DNA of 40,377 nucleotides. It comes from Pleurobrachia bachei. Lineage: Eukaryota > Ctenophora > Tentaculata > Cydippida > Pleurobrachiidae. Positions 1 through 11,723 of this stretch are shown one piece after another. Location: the NCBI GenBank assembly GCA_000695325.1, contig AVPN01000535.1, positions 7,138 to 47,514 on the forward strand. Reading direction: 5' to 3'. A program made the position numbers and the translations under genes. A model generated the notes under the pieces. That model made no database searches and was not told the DNA's origin. It saw only the letters and a program-made list of their open reading frames with translations. Positions within the stretch are counted from its first letter, which is position 1. Every line of letters starts with the position of its first letter.

Positions 1-158
1 TGTCACAGTAAAGGGGGGGGGGGTTCTACCCGCCAACACAGGGGCCACACTGTCTGTGTCCCACACTGTTACACGACGTTTGTGATTTGTCGTTTAAAAT
101 GGACACATTGTCACAGCATACCCGACATCTCAAACCAAGAAATTATCAGTTATATAGG

Positions 159-304
159 GGACCTACCTTTTCTATACATCCCACACCCATCCTCTCGGAC
201 CTACCTTTTCTATACATCCCACACCCATCGTCTGTCACCTACCTTTTCTATACATCCCACACCCATCCTCTTGAACTTACCTTTTCTATACATCCCACAC
301 CCAT
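159..304 (-). repeat. 38-bp minisatellite carrying a 5' splice site (4 copies)
   Basis: Four near-identical units follow each other with an exact 38-bp period. The splice-donor hexamer (GTAAGT or GTAGGT on the minus strand) lies at 275-280, 237-242, 199-204 and 161-166. Each unit holds the last ~25 nt of the KDM1B-like exon (reading MGVGCIEK) followed by the donor and a few intron bases. The copy at 281 is contiguous with the exon, so it is the authentic junction and the other three are downstream decoys. Because 38 is not a multiple of three, use of a later donor would shift the frame. Confidence 0.9.
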
Positions 305-2884
305 CCTCAGTATACAGTGGGATTTCCAGTCAGGTAGAAGAGGGGTGAAGGTTACATCATTACTTTGTAGGATAGCTAGAGGTAGTGTCACAATCACTTT
401 ATCAGTCAAATGTTCATCCTTATTCGTCTTTACTATCACTTTATCACCCGAGTAGTCTATCTTTGTGACCTGATGAGGGGACAAGGTGAGCTTCACTGCA
501 GCCACAAATAAAGTGTTTATTTCAAACATTGAGGAATCCCCTTTATAATACCTCTTGATTTAGGGCAATATCAAGTCCGTTAGCTAGACCATCAGTAATG
601 GCGCTGTATCCCCTGTGTATAAAGGAGTGGTCGCCTGTAAACTGTGAATACTCCTCATTCTGGTCCCACCACATTGCTGACACCTGACAGGAGGGGGGAG
701 GAGGGGGTTAGCTGATACCTGCAGAGTGGGGAGGATGGAGTTAGTGGGGTAACTAGGGGAGGCCGGAGGGGGTTAGAGAGGGGGTTAGCTGATACATGGG
801 ACTGGGGAGGAGTGTGGGGTAGGGGATATGGGAGAGGGGTAGAGGGATGTTAGTAGAGGACACGTAGCGGGGAAGGGAAGGATGTTAGCAGATGATAGAT
901 GAAGGTGAACACATGCAATAATAATCATGCTTGTGGAAGTTTTAGCTAAACGTGCACTGTCCCACACACCTTGCATACACGCACACTTTCAATGCATAGA
1001 AATAGCAATACTGTCACTATAAACTGATTTCAGAAATACAAACACATGCGGCTACATGGCGCTGAATTCTGCCATCTATACCCAATTGCAATGGTATTAC
1101 CCATCTCTCCAGTGGTGACAAGCCAATTGTTACCTGTCAGTTATAGCAACTAGTTACCTTATTGAGAGATGCCCCACACGCGTACTCTAGGTTGCTCATG
1201 TGGAACTGTATCAGTCGCTTCTCGTCGTCTGTAAAACTCTGTCTCCCTTGGGTAACTGATAATCTGTGTAGCTCAGATAGCTTCTCCTCCAGAGATGTTC
1301 TGAAAGGATCAATAGTAAAACAAAGTGGAGAGAAACAGAGATACAGAGCTGCATTGGAAATTATAATGTTGGAGGTGTGTCAGACTACTTACTTTGATCC
1401 TGTAGTAGTACTATTACTATCCAGTTTCTCAATCCCTCCCTTAGTTTTAGACAGGTTTAGTCTCTCTAGTTTCCATTCTGCCACAGCATCAAGGAGGGCG
1501 TTGAAGTGCAGGTCTGCTCTACGGTCTGCGTCTTGGGTAACAGGTTCCCCGTCCTCTTCAAACAACTGACAGTAACTGTCTTTTATCGGGTGTAGGGGAA
1601 TACCCAACTGGAGATGAGGGTAGTCAAGTGAAAAACATTACAACCAACTATCAAATCATAATTCTCTTACTGGTGGTACAAACTCCCCTCCTGTCATACC
1701 TGTTTACACATGAGGGTAGACGGGTTGTTGATGCACCCTGTAATAATCTGAGCACCTTTAGCAGCACAGCACCCCATGGAGTGATCATCCCAGATCCTCC
1801 CACCCACCCTGTCCCGGGCCTCTAGCACCTTCACTTGGTACCTGGGGAGAGGGATAGAAACTGGAGGGGGCTGGGTTAGAGTAGAAGTAATGGGACAAAC
1901 ATGAGGGAAACATCACATCCAACAATCTCCCCCTCTCTTACCCGAACATGTGTAGTTGCCGAGCAGCAGCAAGACCAGATATACCAGCCCCTACTACCAC
2001 AATACTGGGCTTCCTCTCAGGACTAATTAGAAAGGTATCTGGATCGACTGTTAGTGGCAGGACCCCAGTATTGATTATACCCCGCTGTGTTAGGAAGGAT
2101 ACCACTCTGATAGCCTCTAAGCTGTACCTGTATTGGGTAGTTTTAGAAGTTGTGAGGAGAAGAAGTGGTATTGGTTCTGGTTAATAAGTTGTTTGTTCAC
2201 AAACATGGTACACGAACCTGATTCGGACTATTCCACGTACTATTACAGCCCTTTTCACCCTCTGTACCGTTACGTGCTCCCTGGGATCCAGATTCCACAT
2301 GGCTATAATGAGGTTCCTGAGAGCCAGATAAAACACCTGGAACCTGTAGAACACAGTGGGTGTTATTAGTTGATCCATGACCATGAGATCTGAACTAGAT
2401 CAAGTTTAAAAATATCTTGTTCTCACTCTCGGCTCTCGCTCCATGGAAAGTTGAAAGATATCTTTCAGACAAGTAATTACCGTTTGAATTCTGGGAATGT
2501 TCTCTCCTCATCAGTCTCCATAATATCAGGTCTAAAGCAGAGTGCTTTACCCTGCTGTCCGGGCTGATTAAACGGTTTAAAGTTGCCATCCAGTGGACCC
2601 TTTAGAACCACTGAAAAGGGGAGAGGGAAGTATTAGCATCAACTATAACTGCCGTGATAAAATCTTTGTTACTTTGATAGAAAATGTTAGCTCTGATCCC
2701 CTACCCTACACGGCTCTGTTACCTGGTTCTGCGATGACATCTTCCTCTGTTCTGGTTGAGTGACCTGCTCCCCCTGACATGCCCACCCCGTCACTAAAGT
2801 AGTGCACCAGGAAGGGTTCAGCAGGGGAGTTCTTTAGCAGGGGTGGAACTGTTAACTTCTCCAACCAGGTAGACCGAAAGGTAT
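281..2884 (-). CDS. KDM1B: KDM1B/LSD2-like amine oxidase, second tandem copy of middle exons plus the unique next exon (partial)
   Basis: Exons read on the minus strand: 2884-2723 (truncated linker exon), 2610-2481, 2343-2218 (SWIRM), 2127-1940 (FAD motif VVVGAGISGLAAARQ), 1841-1700 (LEARDRVGGRIWDD-type motif), 1607-1393, 1299-1158, 683-552 and 469-281. The last exon (VTKIDYSGDKVIVKT ... GCIEK) occurs only here. By alignment from memory with LSD1/LSD2, its final lysine matches the FAD-associated catalytic lysine (Lys661 of LSD1). All but the last exon are a diverged tandem copy of 2978-5294. The linker exon at 2884 has a possible acceptor (TTTCAG), but that acceptor would not keep the phase 0 of the full-length version, so this copy cannot simply follow the zinc-finger exons. 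The rest of the oxidase domain lies beyond the left edge. A natural transcript might join exon 2978 to exon 469 and skip this copy; that is inference. Confidence 0.85.
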
Positions 2885-5246
2885 CTGAAATAACGCGCCA
2901 CTGGCAAGAGTTTATGCATCATTTAGTTCAGGTATCAATATATTGAGGGATCAGCCCTCCCTCTCTCTCTATAGTACCTCTTGATTTAGTGCAATATCAA
3001 GTCCGTTAGCTAGACCATCAGTAATGGCGCTGTAACCCCTGTGTATAAAGGAGTGGTCGCCTGTAAACTGGGAATACTCCTCATTCTGGTCCCACCACAT
3101 TGCTGACACCTGCCGAGAGTGGGGTTCGTTTAGTGAGGGAGTGAGCTGGGAAGTAGCGGGAGGTAGGTTAGTTGGGGAGATATGGGAGGGGTAGATGTTG
3201 GTAGATGATAGATGAGGGAAATATGAGAACACTGCACAGTACACAAGCAATAATAATAATTATGCTTGTGGAAGTTTTAGCTAAACGTGCACTGTCCCAC
3301 ACCTTGCATACACGCACACTTACAACGTATAGAAATAGCAATACTGTCACTATAAACTGATTTCAGAAATACAAACACATGCGGCTACATGGCGCTGACT
3401 TATGTCATCTATACCCATCTCTCCAGTGGTGACAATTACAAGCCATTAGGTACCTGTCAGTTACAGTAACTAGTGACTGTAGTTACCTTGTTGAGAGATG
3501 CCCCACACGCATACTCTAGGTTGCTCATGTGGAACTGTATCAGTCGCTTCTCATCGTCAGTAAAACTTTGTCTTCCCTGGGTAACTGATAGTCGGTGTAG
3601 TTCAGATAGCTTCTCCTCAAGAGATGTTCTGAGAGGATCAAGGAGAGACAAAGTGGAGAGAAACAGAGATAGATATAGGGAGAAGGGTGGATTGGAAATT
3701 GGAATGTTGGAGGTGTGTCAGACTACTTACTTTGATCCTGTTGTAGTACTATTACTATCCAGTTTCTCGATTCCCCCTTTGGTTTTAGACAGGTTTAGTC
3801 TCTCTAGTTTCCATTCTGCCACTGCGTCTAGTAGGGCGTTGAAGTGAAGGTCTGCCCTGCGGTCTGCATCTTGTGTTACAGGCTCTCCGTCCTCTTCAAA
3901 CAGCTGACAGTAGCTGTCTTTTATCGGGTGTAGGGGGATACCCAACTAGAGAAGAGGGGCAGGGTAGTTATTAGTTTAGTGAAAAACATTTCAAACGACT
4001 ATCAAATCATAATTTCAGGGTGGTACAGTACTGCACGATGCACCGGGCACCATCATGTCATACCTGTTTACACATGAGGGTAGATGGGTTATTGATGCAC
4101 CCTGTTATAATCTGGGCACCCTTTGCAGCACAACACCCCATGGAGTGATCGTCCCAGATCCTTCCACCCACCCTATCTCGGGCCTCTAGCACCTTAACTT
4201 GGTACCTGGGGAGAAGGGTAGAAACTGGAGGGGGCTGTTTAGTCAAGTATGTAGTAATGGGACAAACATGAGGAAAACATCTTTCAATAATCTCTCTATA
4301 TATCTCTCTCTCACCCGAACATGTGGAGTTGCCGAGCAGCAGCAAGACCAGATATACCAGCCCCTACTACCACAATACTGGGCTTCCTCTCAGGACTAAT
4401 TAGAAAGGTATCTGGATCGACTGTTAGAGGCAGGACCCCAGTATTGATTATACCTCGCTGTGTTAGGAAGGATACCACTCTGATAGCCTCTAAGCTGTAC
4501 CTGTATTGGGTAGTTTTAGAAGTTGTGAGGAGAAGAAGTGGTATTGGTTCTGGTTAATAAGTTGTTTGTTCACAAACATGGTACACGAACCTGATTCGGA
4601 CTATTCCACGTACTATTACAGCCCTTTTCACCCTCTGTACCGTTACGTGCTCCCTGGGATCCAGATTCCACATGGCTATAATGAGGTTCCTGAGAGCCAG
4701 ATAAAACACCTGGAACCTGTAGAACACAGTGGGTGTTATTAGTTGATCCATGACCATGAGATCTGAACTAGATCAAGTTTAAAAATATCTTGTTCTCACT
4801 CTCGGCTCTCGCTCCATGGAAAGTTGAAAGATATCTTTCAGACAAGTAATTACCGTTTGAATTCTGGGAATGTTCTCTCCTCATCAGTCTCCATAATATC
4901 AGGTCTAAAGCAGAGTGCTTTACCTTGCTGTCCAGGCTGGTTAAACGGCTTAAAGTTGCCATCCAGTGGACCCTTTAGAACCACTGTAAAGGGGAGAGGT
5001 AAGTATTAGCATCAACTATAACTGCCGTGATAAAATCTTTGTTACTTTGATAGAAAATGTTAGCTCTGATCCCCTACCCTACACGGCTCTGTTACCTGGT
5101 TCTGCGATGACATCTTCCTCTGTTCTGGTTGAGTGACCTGCTCCCCCTGACATGCCCACCCCGTCACTAAAGTAGTGCACCAGGAAGGGTTCAGCAGGGG
5201 AGTTCTTTAGCAGGGGTGGAACTGTTAACTTCTCCAACCAGGTAGA
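531..5246. repeat. Gene-internal tandem duplication in KDM1B (~2.3 kb units)
   Basis: Unit 1 is about 531-2879 and unit 2 about 2943-5246, in the same orientation. The stretch covering the SWIRM and adjacent intron sequence (about 1950-2560 against 4323-4930) is almost identical, while flanking exons and introns carry scattered substitutions and small indels. The left edge of the unit lies in an intron and the right edge cuts the linker exon. About 62 bp of unrelated sequence (2880-2942) separates the units. The mix of identical and allele-like divergent stretches fits either two haplotypes placed in series by an assembler or a real duplication followed by gene conversion. Confidence 0.9.
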
Positions 5247-6007
5247 TCCTGTCACCAGACGAACATCAGCTGATTCTATCTCATCACATGATAACTGCAA
5301 TGGGATATAGTGGGATTTATAACCGAACAATTGGGCAATTGATGGTTCGGAGGATAGTAATTGTTTGGAACTAAAATCTCAAAATAGTTTTAGTTTCTTC
5401 ATTGACGTAGCCAAGAACCAATCGATAGATTTTGATTCTCAGTTAAAATCCCAACTATTACACTACCTCCATGTCCAGACAACTCCAAGTCTCCTGTTTT
5501 ATCTTGGTAAGATCCACCCCCTTGGGAAGCTGTCTCCATCTAAGACACAAACTGCACTGGGTCCAATATGGCAGTATCTCCTCTGTTAGAAACAGCTTGG
5601 TGACTGGGGCACATTTACTGGTAGTACGCCACTTCTCACGCCACGCATTGAACTCCGTGTGACCAGGCTTGTCAGACCTAGAGGGGAGAGTAGAGTTATT
5701 AGCAGACCAAGAGAGGAATAAGTAGTATATTTAATTTTACCAGGGCGTAAATTAGAAAACTGGGGATTTGATCCTGCTACACTGGACAGTTTTGGTATTA
5801 TTCTTACCGGTAATAATAGTTAGAACACTTGCTGCAGACATGTTCTGAATCTGATATGTGGTAGAAGTAGTTATCAGGAGCCTCTGTCTCTTTACACGCC
5901 ACTGCAACAACACAAGTTACCCCCTCTGGAGCGTGGCAACCCGCCCTCCCACACCCCGCATCATCCAGCTTCTTCCTTTTAGGTCTCTCTGACATAGATC
6001 CTAACAT
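2978..6007 (-). CDS. KDM1B: KDM1B/LSD2-like histone demethylase, N-terminal and central part
   Basis: This is a flavin-dependent histone H3K4 demethylase of the LSD2 type, expected in the nucleus. Exons on the minus strand: 6007-5808 (Met at 6007 or 5995; cysteine-rich zinc-finger start ending CSKCSNYYYR), 5677-5467 (CW-type zinc finger, LPYWTQCSLCLRWRQLPKG), 5294-5096 (linker, PPLLKNSPAEPFLVHYFSD), 4983-4854, 4716-4591 (SWIRM, YLALRNLIIAMWNLDP), 4500-4313 (Rossmann FAD motif GAGISGLAAARQ), 4205-4064, 3945-3731, 3628-3487 (FHMSNLEYACGASLNK) and 3109-2978 (WDQNEEYSQFTGDHS). Phases agree across every junction I checked. LSD1 lacks the N-terminal zinc fingers, which is why LSD2 is preferred. The next exon needed for the oxidase domain is found only at 281-469, beyond the duplicated block. 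Confidence 0.93.
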
Positions 6008-6285
6008 GAACTGGGCTGGGGGTTGTTTAGATTTAGAACACATGTAATGGGCTGTAACATTGTTTAGATCTGGATATGTAGTGATAATATGTAGTGATAA
6101 TATGGTTGGTAATGAAATTACCCCTGCACGTTCGTAACCAAATAATACGGTCTGGGAAAGCAAGGTCGAAACTTTAATAATAGCAGAGAACTACATCTAG
6201 TCTAAACAATTTGTTACATTGTATAGCACTCGTCCACTTCTAACAACTGTTTGACTTTGAGGTCTCAATACTAGTTCGTACCACC
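6008..6285. promoter_or_regulatory. Divergent intergenic region between KDM1B and the CAP gene
   Basis: The start codons of the minus-strand KDM1B-like gene and the plus-strand CAP gene are about 278 bp apart and face away from each other, so this short AT-rich stretch probably holds both promoters. I see no clear TATA box. A short direct repeat (gtagtgataatat) lies near 6076-6100. The bases before the CAP start (ACCACCATGA) fit a good animal initiation context. Confidence 0.45.
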
Positions 6286-7102
6286 ATGAGGGTTGTTGTT
6301 CTTTGTTTGCTCCTGATAGGAGTGTGTATTGCTGGTAAGAGAGAGAACAAGAGGCTAATGAAGGTGATGCTAAGAGAGCACAACAAGTATAGGAAGAGGC
6401 ACAGGGCCGAGAAACTGAGCTGGAGTGAGGACCTTGCAGAATCATCTTCTGAATTCTGCAACTATCTCGCTGAGAATGATATTCTTGAACCGAGTGGTAA
6501 CGATGGAGGTAGGTGATTAAGCAGATATTCTCTGGGTAGACGGAGTGGGTTTTCACCCAGTCTGCCTTTTCCACAATCAGTCATTTCTCGTGATATAACA
6601 TGCCAACTTTCCAGGAGAGAACCTCTACAAATCTACCAATATACCACTGATAAGAGCCTTTAAAAGGGTAACGAATGCGTGGTATACTGAGGAAGAGAAG
6701 AAGTACACTTACAGGAGGGAGACAAAAACACCACAACAATTCTTTAGTAAGTAGATATTCTGTTAGTTCAAAATCTGGCTGATATTAGAAGAATGAAGAT
6801 TACTTATTTTATCATCTCAACACAATGGCCGAAAAGCGTCTGGGGTCCACTTGCTATACTTCTAGGTATAATTTACAGATCACAGTTAGAGAGTAACCCG
6901 TCCCCAATGATACTGGCACCTTACACCTACATTTCTAGGTGGTGGGTTTGGGCACTTCACCCAAGTAGTGTGGAGAGCAACCAGGGAGATAGGATGCGGG
7001 TATGGGGAATATGACAACAAGGTATGGGTGTGTTGTCAGTACCTTCCTAAAGGAAACTACCTTGGAGAGTTCAGGAGAAATGTGAAGAGGCCCAGAAAAT
7101 AG
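6286..7102 (+). CDS. Secreted CAP/SCP-domain protein (GAPR/PR-1-like), 3 exons
   Basis: Exons 6286-6508, 6615-6746 and 6939-7102 join in phase and give a protein of about 170 residues. It opens with a signal peptide (MRVVVLCLLLIGVCIAG). The CAP fold follows: HNKYRKRHRAEKLSWSEDLA (helix 1 with the first conserved His), GENLYK, and the CAP signature FGHFTQVVWR followed by GCGYG. The conserved His and Glu of the CAP cavity are present. The length fits a stand-alone single CAP domain with no extra C-terminal domain. CAP proteins are secreted; roles vary (lipid or sterol binding, immunity, venom) and none can be assigned here. The start was chosen by the signal peptide and a strong ACCACCATG context. 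Confidence 0.9.
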
Positions 7103-7518
7103 AGATTTGGGTGACCAAACTGTTAAATCAATAATTCCTTTGTGATATTTGCTAACAACTGGCGTGTTTTCTTCTACAATTTAGAATGGATAAAATGCAG
7201 TGACTAGTGTTACGACTAACTGCGAAACACAGAAAACTCATATATTTTAACGAGAATGGAGACCACTGACCAGTAGCATGCCTGAAAGTGGGGCATATAA
7301 TGCAGTTTATGAAAAAATGCAAGTTGAGTACTGCCACAGAGAGCTCTTTGTTCTGTGATATGCCACAGTGTAGTTGTTGTCTTAGATATCACTGGGGATG
7401 TATGCCCTCTAGCTGCTAGCCGCTGCATTTTGTATCGTTTCAGTGCCTTCGTATCGTTGTTATGACTAGGAAATAGTGCTAACCGGCGTCAAATTTAATC
7501 TGTTTTCACGAATGTAGA
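7103..7518. other. Intergenic spacer between CAP and kringle genes
   Basis: This 416-bp AT-rich stretch lies between two plus-strand genes. It must hold the 3' end of the CAP transcript and the promoter of the kringle gene. I see no repeat, RNA gene or clear motif in it. Confidence 0.5.
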
Positions 7519-8010
7519 ATGAAAGCCTTACTTTTGTTATTAATGTTTGGAGCAACTCTGGTGACGGGAAACCTCCAATGTGGGAGTGGCAAATTTCAGA
7601 GAGACTACAGGGGCACAATCAGCAAAACTAAAAAGGGGTTTCTGTGTCAGAAGTGGACCAGTCAAAAACCCCATAATCACGGAAATAGGCCTTCAAAGTA
7701 AGTGTATACCTCAGAAATCAAATTGATTTGAAATGCTCTAACACTTTCTTCTATACAATTTGTACACGGTTAGAGAAGGTCCAACAAGTCATGAATTAAG
7801 GTGTCTCAACAAGTGTAACATTGTTTCAGGAAGCCAGGGAAGGGTCTGGGTGACCACAACCACTGCAGAAACCCAGATAATGAACCTGGTGGTGCCTGGT
7901 GCTATACAGTGAACCCTGCCCGCAGATGGGAGTACTGTGAAGTCCCTCACTGTGGAGAGGAACCTACCAGAAATATTGTTGAAAAACTTGTTAATGTAGA
8001 TTTAAAGTAG
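7519..8010 (+). CDS. Small secreted single-kringle protein, 2 exons
   Basis: Exons 7519-7697 and 7830-8010 join in phase (Lys codon split across the intron) and give a protein of about 119 residues. A signal peptide ([17 protein letters not shown]) is followed by one kringle domain: [20 protein letters not shown], then [19 protein letters not shown] and [11 protein letters not shown]. Six cysteines are present, as expected for the three kringle disulphides. The tail after the domain is short (about 20 residues) and has no protease, receptor or transmembrane segment. Kringles usually occur inside larger proteins such as plasminogen, HGF or ROR receptors, so a stand-alone one is worth noting. 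Function unknown; a secreted binding module is the reasonable inference. Confidence 0.9.
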
Positions 8011-8795
8011 ATTTAGATATCAATTGAAATTTGAACCAAAATTGAATTTAAAGTTTTCATATATCATAACCTAAATCAAATGACCATGACCAACCATCAC
8101 ATTTGATCCAGAAAACCATCCACATCAACAGGAAAGTTAATTTTTTGCTTTATATTCTAAACTATTAGAGTAGTACTTCAATATTTTAAACATATTGGCA
8201 AATTTAACGATTCTGCCTCCCGCGTCCAGGATTCTCTAAAGCGGCGGAACCGATATCTCGAATGAAATGTGTTACTTTGACATCAGCTGTCGACGAAGAC
8301 ATTATCTACAGCTACATCATTCCAGTGCAATCACTCAGATCAAAACGTTGCGTTTACCAAAAAGTGCATATTTAAATTCTATTTTTTGGGCGGTAAGGGT
8401 GGTCTCAGAAGAATGTTATGGAACTAAAAGTAACATCTTACGGTCTAACTAGTAATTAGAATCCACCAAAACCACCTGGTACATAATCTATTTAGGTATT
8501 ACGGCACAAAGATGGCCAGATTTTAGATTTTCGCCTGAAAAAGTGCTTTTTGAAAACGTTTTGGGAAGTGTGATTTTGAAATTTGAAAATTGCATTGCCT
8601 GAAAAGATCGCGCGCGGATCACAATTTAACGCGCATCAAAAGACGCTACGCACTTTTATTATTTTCGCGTACAACAAAGAATAATAATATATAGGCAGAT
8701 ATTTCCAACAAAGAATGATAGATCGGTTAAAATTTACAACAATCAATTCACATCCTGACCTTGTAAAATTGAAACATAGAAATTAAATCAACTCT
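8011..8795. other. AT-rich convergent intergenic region
   Basis: The region lies between the stop of the kringle gene (plus strand) and the stop of the DENND2-like gene (minus strand). It should contain both 3' UTRs. A possible minus-strand poly(A) signal (AATAAA, seen as tttatt near 8656) lies about 140 bp past the DENND2 stop. No gene or repeat recognised. Confidence 0.5.
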
Positions 8796-11389
8796 TCAAC
8801 TAAAAGTTCTACGCCAATGTGATTGGCTAGCGTGTCTCTCCTCTGTAAGAGTTTTGAACTGTTCGAATTCACGTGGATCACAAATGTTAATGGAGAAGAC
8901 ACTGAGAGCTTGGGTTTCAGATACTTTATCCATGAGTGGTCGGAGGTAGCGCCTCGTCGCGGGTATAAAGGATGCCAAATCCACCTCTCTGTGCCCGTGA
9001 AACTCAGTCTGGTTAGAGAATAAACAGGTTAATTATGATTAGTACAACTGTGAGAAATGCCGGGCACTGTCCAGGTGCCAGTGACAGAGATATCAAACCA
9101 ACTAAACTATACTAATACAGCAGTAGTTTGTAACATACCAGGTGGTTCTTGTAGTGTCCTAATAGTTTGTACATGAAAAGGAGGAACACTTGTGAGATAG
9201 CCATATTGTTCTTGTCTACATCCTGTCCCAGGTTCTGTACCGTCTCCTCCAGGGCAGATCTCAACATGTCACGTGACTTGTGGGGTAACAGACTCTCTTC
9301 GTCACCATAGCAACTGAGCAGGGAATAGGAGGGTTAGAGTTGAAAAGAGAAGATTAGGAAGGCATCAATTATATATGAAACCACTGGAAAATCAGTAATA
9401 CCTAATGAATTGTCCAGTATCCAGGTTAAAATGAAGCATTGGTTCCTCTTCATGTGCTAAATCCCTCTCAACCTCCTTTAGATCTTCAGTTAGGGCCCCA
9501 ATTAGGAAGGGGGTGGGGGCCAACACAGCCTGGAGAGGAAACGACGTGTTAGTATTGTTCTGATCAGTGCTGTAGAGGGAGCGATCAATACATCTACATG
9601 TAACATGTGAATCCCAGTATAAGGGAGTGGGGGCTAACACAGTCTGGAGAAGGGAGACGACGTGTTAGTGACCTGCTCAGAACTGTAGACTAGAGGGAGA
9701 GAGCAGTACAAGAATAATCAAACACTCTACTCACATGGATCATTTGCCGAGGTAACATGGGTATAAAGATACATTCCCAATGGAGAGGGTAGGTGAGGGT
9801 TGCCATACATGAAACACAGCTGCTCAACTTGGAGAGGTGGTGGTGGGAGGAAGAGATTAGGATACGGCGTTCTAACAGCACACTTGCAAACAACTGGATC
9901 ACCTGGAAAAGAAGGGTAAAAGTAGATCTGGAAGAAGATGAGAAGTAGAACTAGAGAAGTGGAGACATCTGATCTAGCTCTTCTCTCACCAGAAATGAGT
10001 GCCGATAAATACCTGGTCTATTTGTAGGAATTGGAAGAGGTACCCAAGTTGAACATGTTCTAATCTCTGTCCGTCCATTGGTCTCTCTATCACTACGTTC
10101 TCAAACTGTCCTGGAGAGAGGGATGTTACAAATCAAGAGACCAAGTTTTCCCTTAGTTCCCGGTCTCTATGCTTTTGTTCAGACTGTCTCGTGTTGCTAC
10201 CAGAGAGTTACTGTTAGACAGCCTAAATGGGCCGCCTAAATTATACTCCTGAGAATTGGAATAGCATTCTCTAGTCTTTTAAAACCAAGTGTTTTCTAAA
10301 GTCTAGCCCCCTGGTTTAGTACCTGTTTTGTGGTTAAGTTGGGTCACAGTGATTTTAGAGCCAGGGGCCGGGACGCACTGTGACACACAACCAGCTAGGA
10401 ACCCCTTAACTGCTGCATCAGAGACTGAATGGAGTTCCTCCAGTTTTGTTAGCAGTCGACCATACAGGGAGAAACAACCCAGTTTACTAATAATACAGTA
10501 CACCTATAACAAGGAAGGGTGAATTGTAGTCCTGGGGATCTTTCTAAGCTGCAAATTATATAAAGCAGAGGTTTATTGTGCAGTGCTGCCTTGCTTTGTT
10601 ACCTGTGGTTGGCAAGAGTCTCGTGATTTCACTCTCTTGCAGTACCCATGTTGTCTCTCTCCTGTCACATCAGTCAGCACAAAGGAGTAGCTACTGCCAA
10701 CACCCGTATTACCTGAGGAAAGAAGGAGGTTTATTTAACTTAAAACTTTTAAGGAAATCATCATGTCCCAGTTTCCTCCCCTTTCCTGGCACCATGTCAC
10801 CCCAATCCCCATATATGTCTCTGTTTCCCATCCCACATTTCTCTCCGTTTCCCTGACGTGTCCAAGGTACGAACCTTCTGTTATCTTGTCAGAGTCAGGG
10901 AAGCAGAAGAGAGGGAGTGCAGGTTGAGTTTCCAACTCAGGTACAGGGTAGGAGTAGTGGATGTAGGGAACAAACACACCTCCCTCATCCCTCAATCTCA
11001 CAACGATCAACCTGAATAAGTATCAGTGTTGACATGATAACGAGGTAACGATGTTGTTACCATGGTTACCTATGATAACGAGGTAACGAGGTTGTTACCA
11101 TGGTTACCTATCAAAGAATGGGACATCTAGAACATCCTTCTTGCCCAGCTTCTTCATCCTAGACAAGGTGGGTTGCTCTGTTCTCCTCAGGTTCTTCCTG
11201 CTGTCACCTCTAGGTAACATCACTGGTAGGCTAACAGCTGCATTGGAACCTTTGAACTGAAGGGGGAGCTGGGAGAAGGGGATGAGGAATAACATTAATC
11301 AGGATAATCAACAGGAGGGTCACGAATCACGAGAATAATCAGGTGATTTATAGGATTAGGAGAACTATCTATAGTACCTTGGATTTCAT
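8796..11389 (-). CDS. DENND2: DENN domain-containing protein, DENND2-like (short form)
   Basis: Exons on the minus strand: 11389-11378 (MKSK), 11268-11108, 11011-10875 (VVRLRDEGGVFVPYIHYSYP, then LPLFCFPDSDK), 10712-10603 (SYSFVLTDVTGERQHGYC), 10503-10323 (VYCIISKLGCFSLYGRLLTK), 10110-10013, 9902-9735 (IQLFASVLLERRILISSS), 9529-9402 (APTPFLIGALTEDL), 9313-9139 (GDEESLLPHKSRDMLRSALE) and 9008-8796 (stop). Every junction keeps frame. These follow the uDENN, cDENN and dDENN order, with DENND2-type motifs throughout. DENND2 proteins are exchange factors for Rab9-type GTPases in endosome and membrane traffic. The long disordered N-terminus of vertebrate DENND2 is absent; only about 70 residues precede the DENN module. 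Two further partial copies of its first exons lie upstream. Confidence 0.88.
9507..9735 (-). repeat. Duplicated 3' splice junction in DENND2 (2 copies, ~114 bp apart)
   Basis: The acceptor and first codons of the exon starting at 9529 (CTCCAG then GCTGTGTTGGCCCCCAC) recur about 114 bp upstream in transcription, near 9640-9645 (CTCCAG then ACTGTGTTAGCCCCCAC). The following intron-like sequence (gacgtgttagt) also recurs. The second copy reads VLAPTPLYWDS instead of VLAPTPFLIG, so it is a decayed duplicate of the junction. Confidence 0.75.
11036..11111 (-). repeat. Two 38-bp copies of a 5' splice site in DENND2
   Basis: Units 11036-11073 and 11074-11111 differ at one base. On the minus strand each reads ATAG, then the donor GTAACC, then ATGGTAAC. 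The copy at 11108 is the real donor of the exon ending FFDR; the second donor lies 38 bp into the intron. The same pair is present in the copy near 15000-15075. Confidence 0.85.
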
Positions 11390-11400
11390 AGCTGATAGCA

Positions 11401-11619
<219 letters not shown>

Positions 11620-11723
11620 CGATCAAACTCAAAGGGTGAAGCAAACAAAACAATGATGTAGGGTGGGACAATAGAATTTGTAGAATTTGCGTGTGAGGTG
11701 TGATCAAGTTACCGGAAACTTAC

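Noticed and set aside
1162-1569. Plus-strand 135-residue frame, with a similar one at 3473-3847
   Set aside because: It is the antisense shadow of KDM1B exons, conserved in the copy only because the minus-strand exons are duplicated.
2880-2942. Second unreversed-complement patch at the KDM1B duplication junction
   Set aside because: I compared this 62-bp filler with the complement of the expected linker-exon continuation (5246 onward) and found no match.
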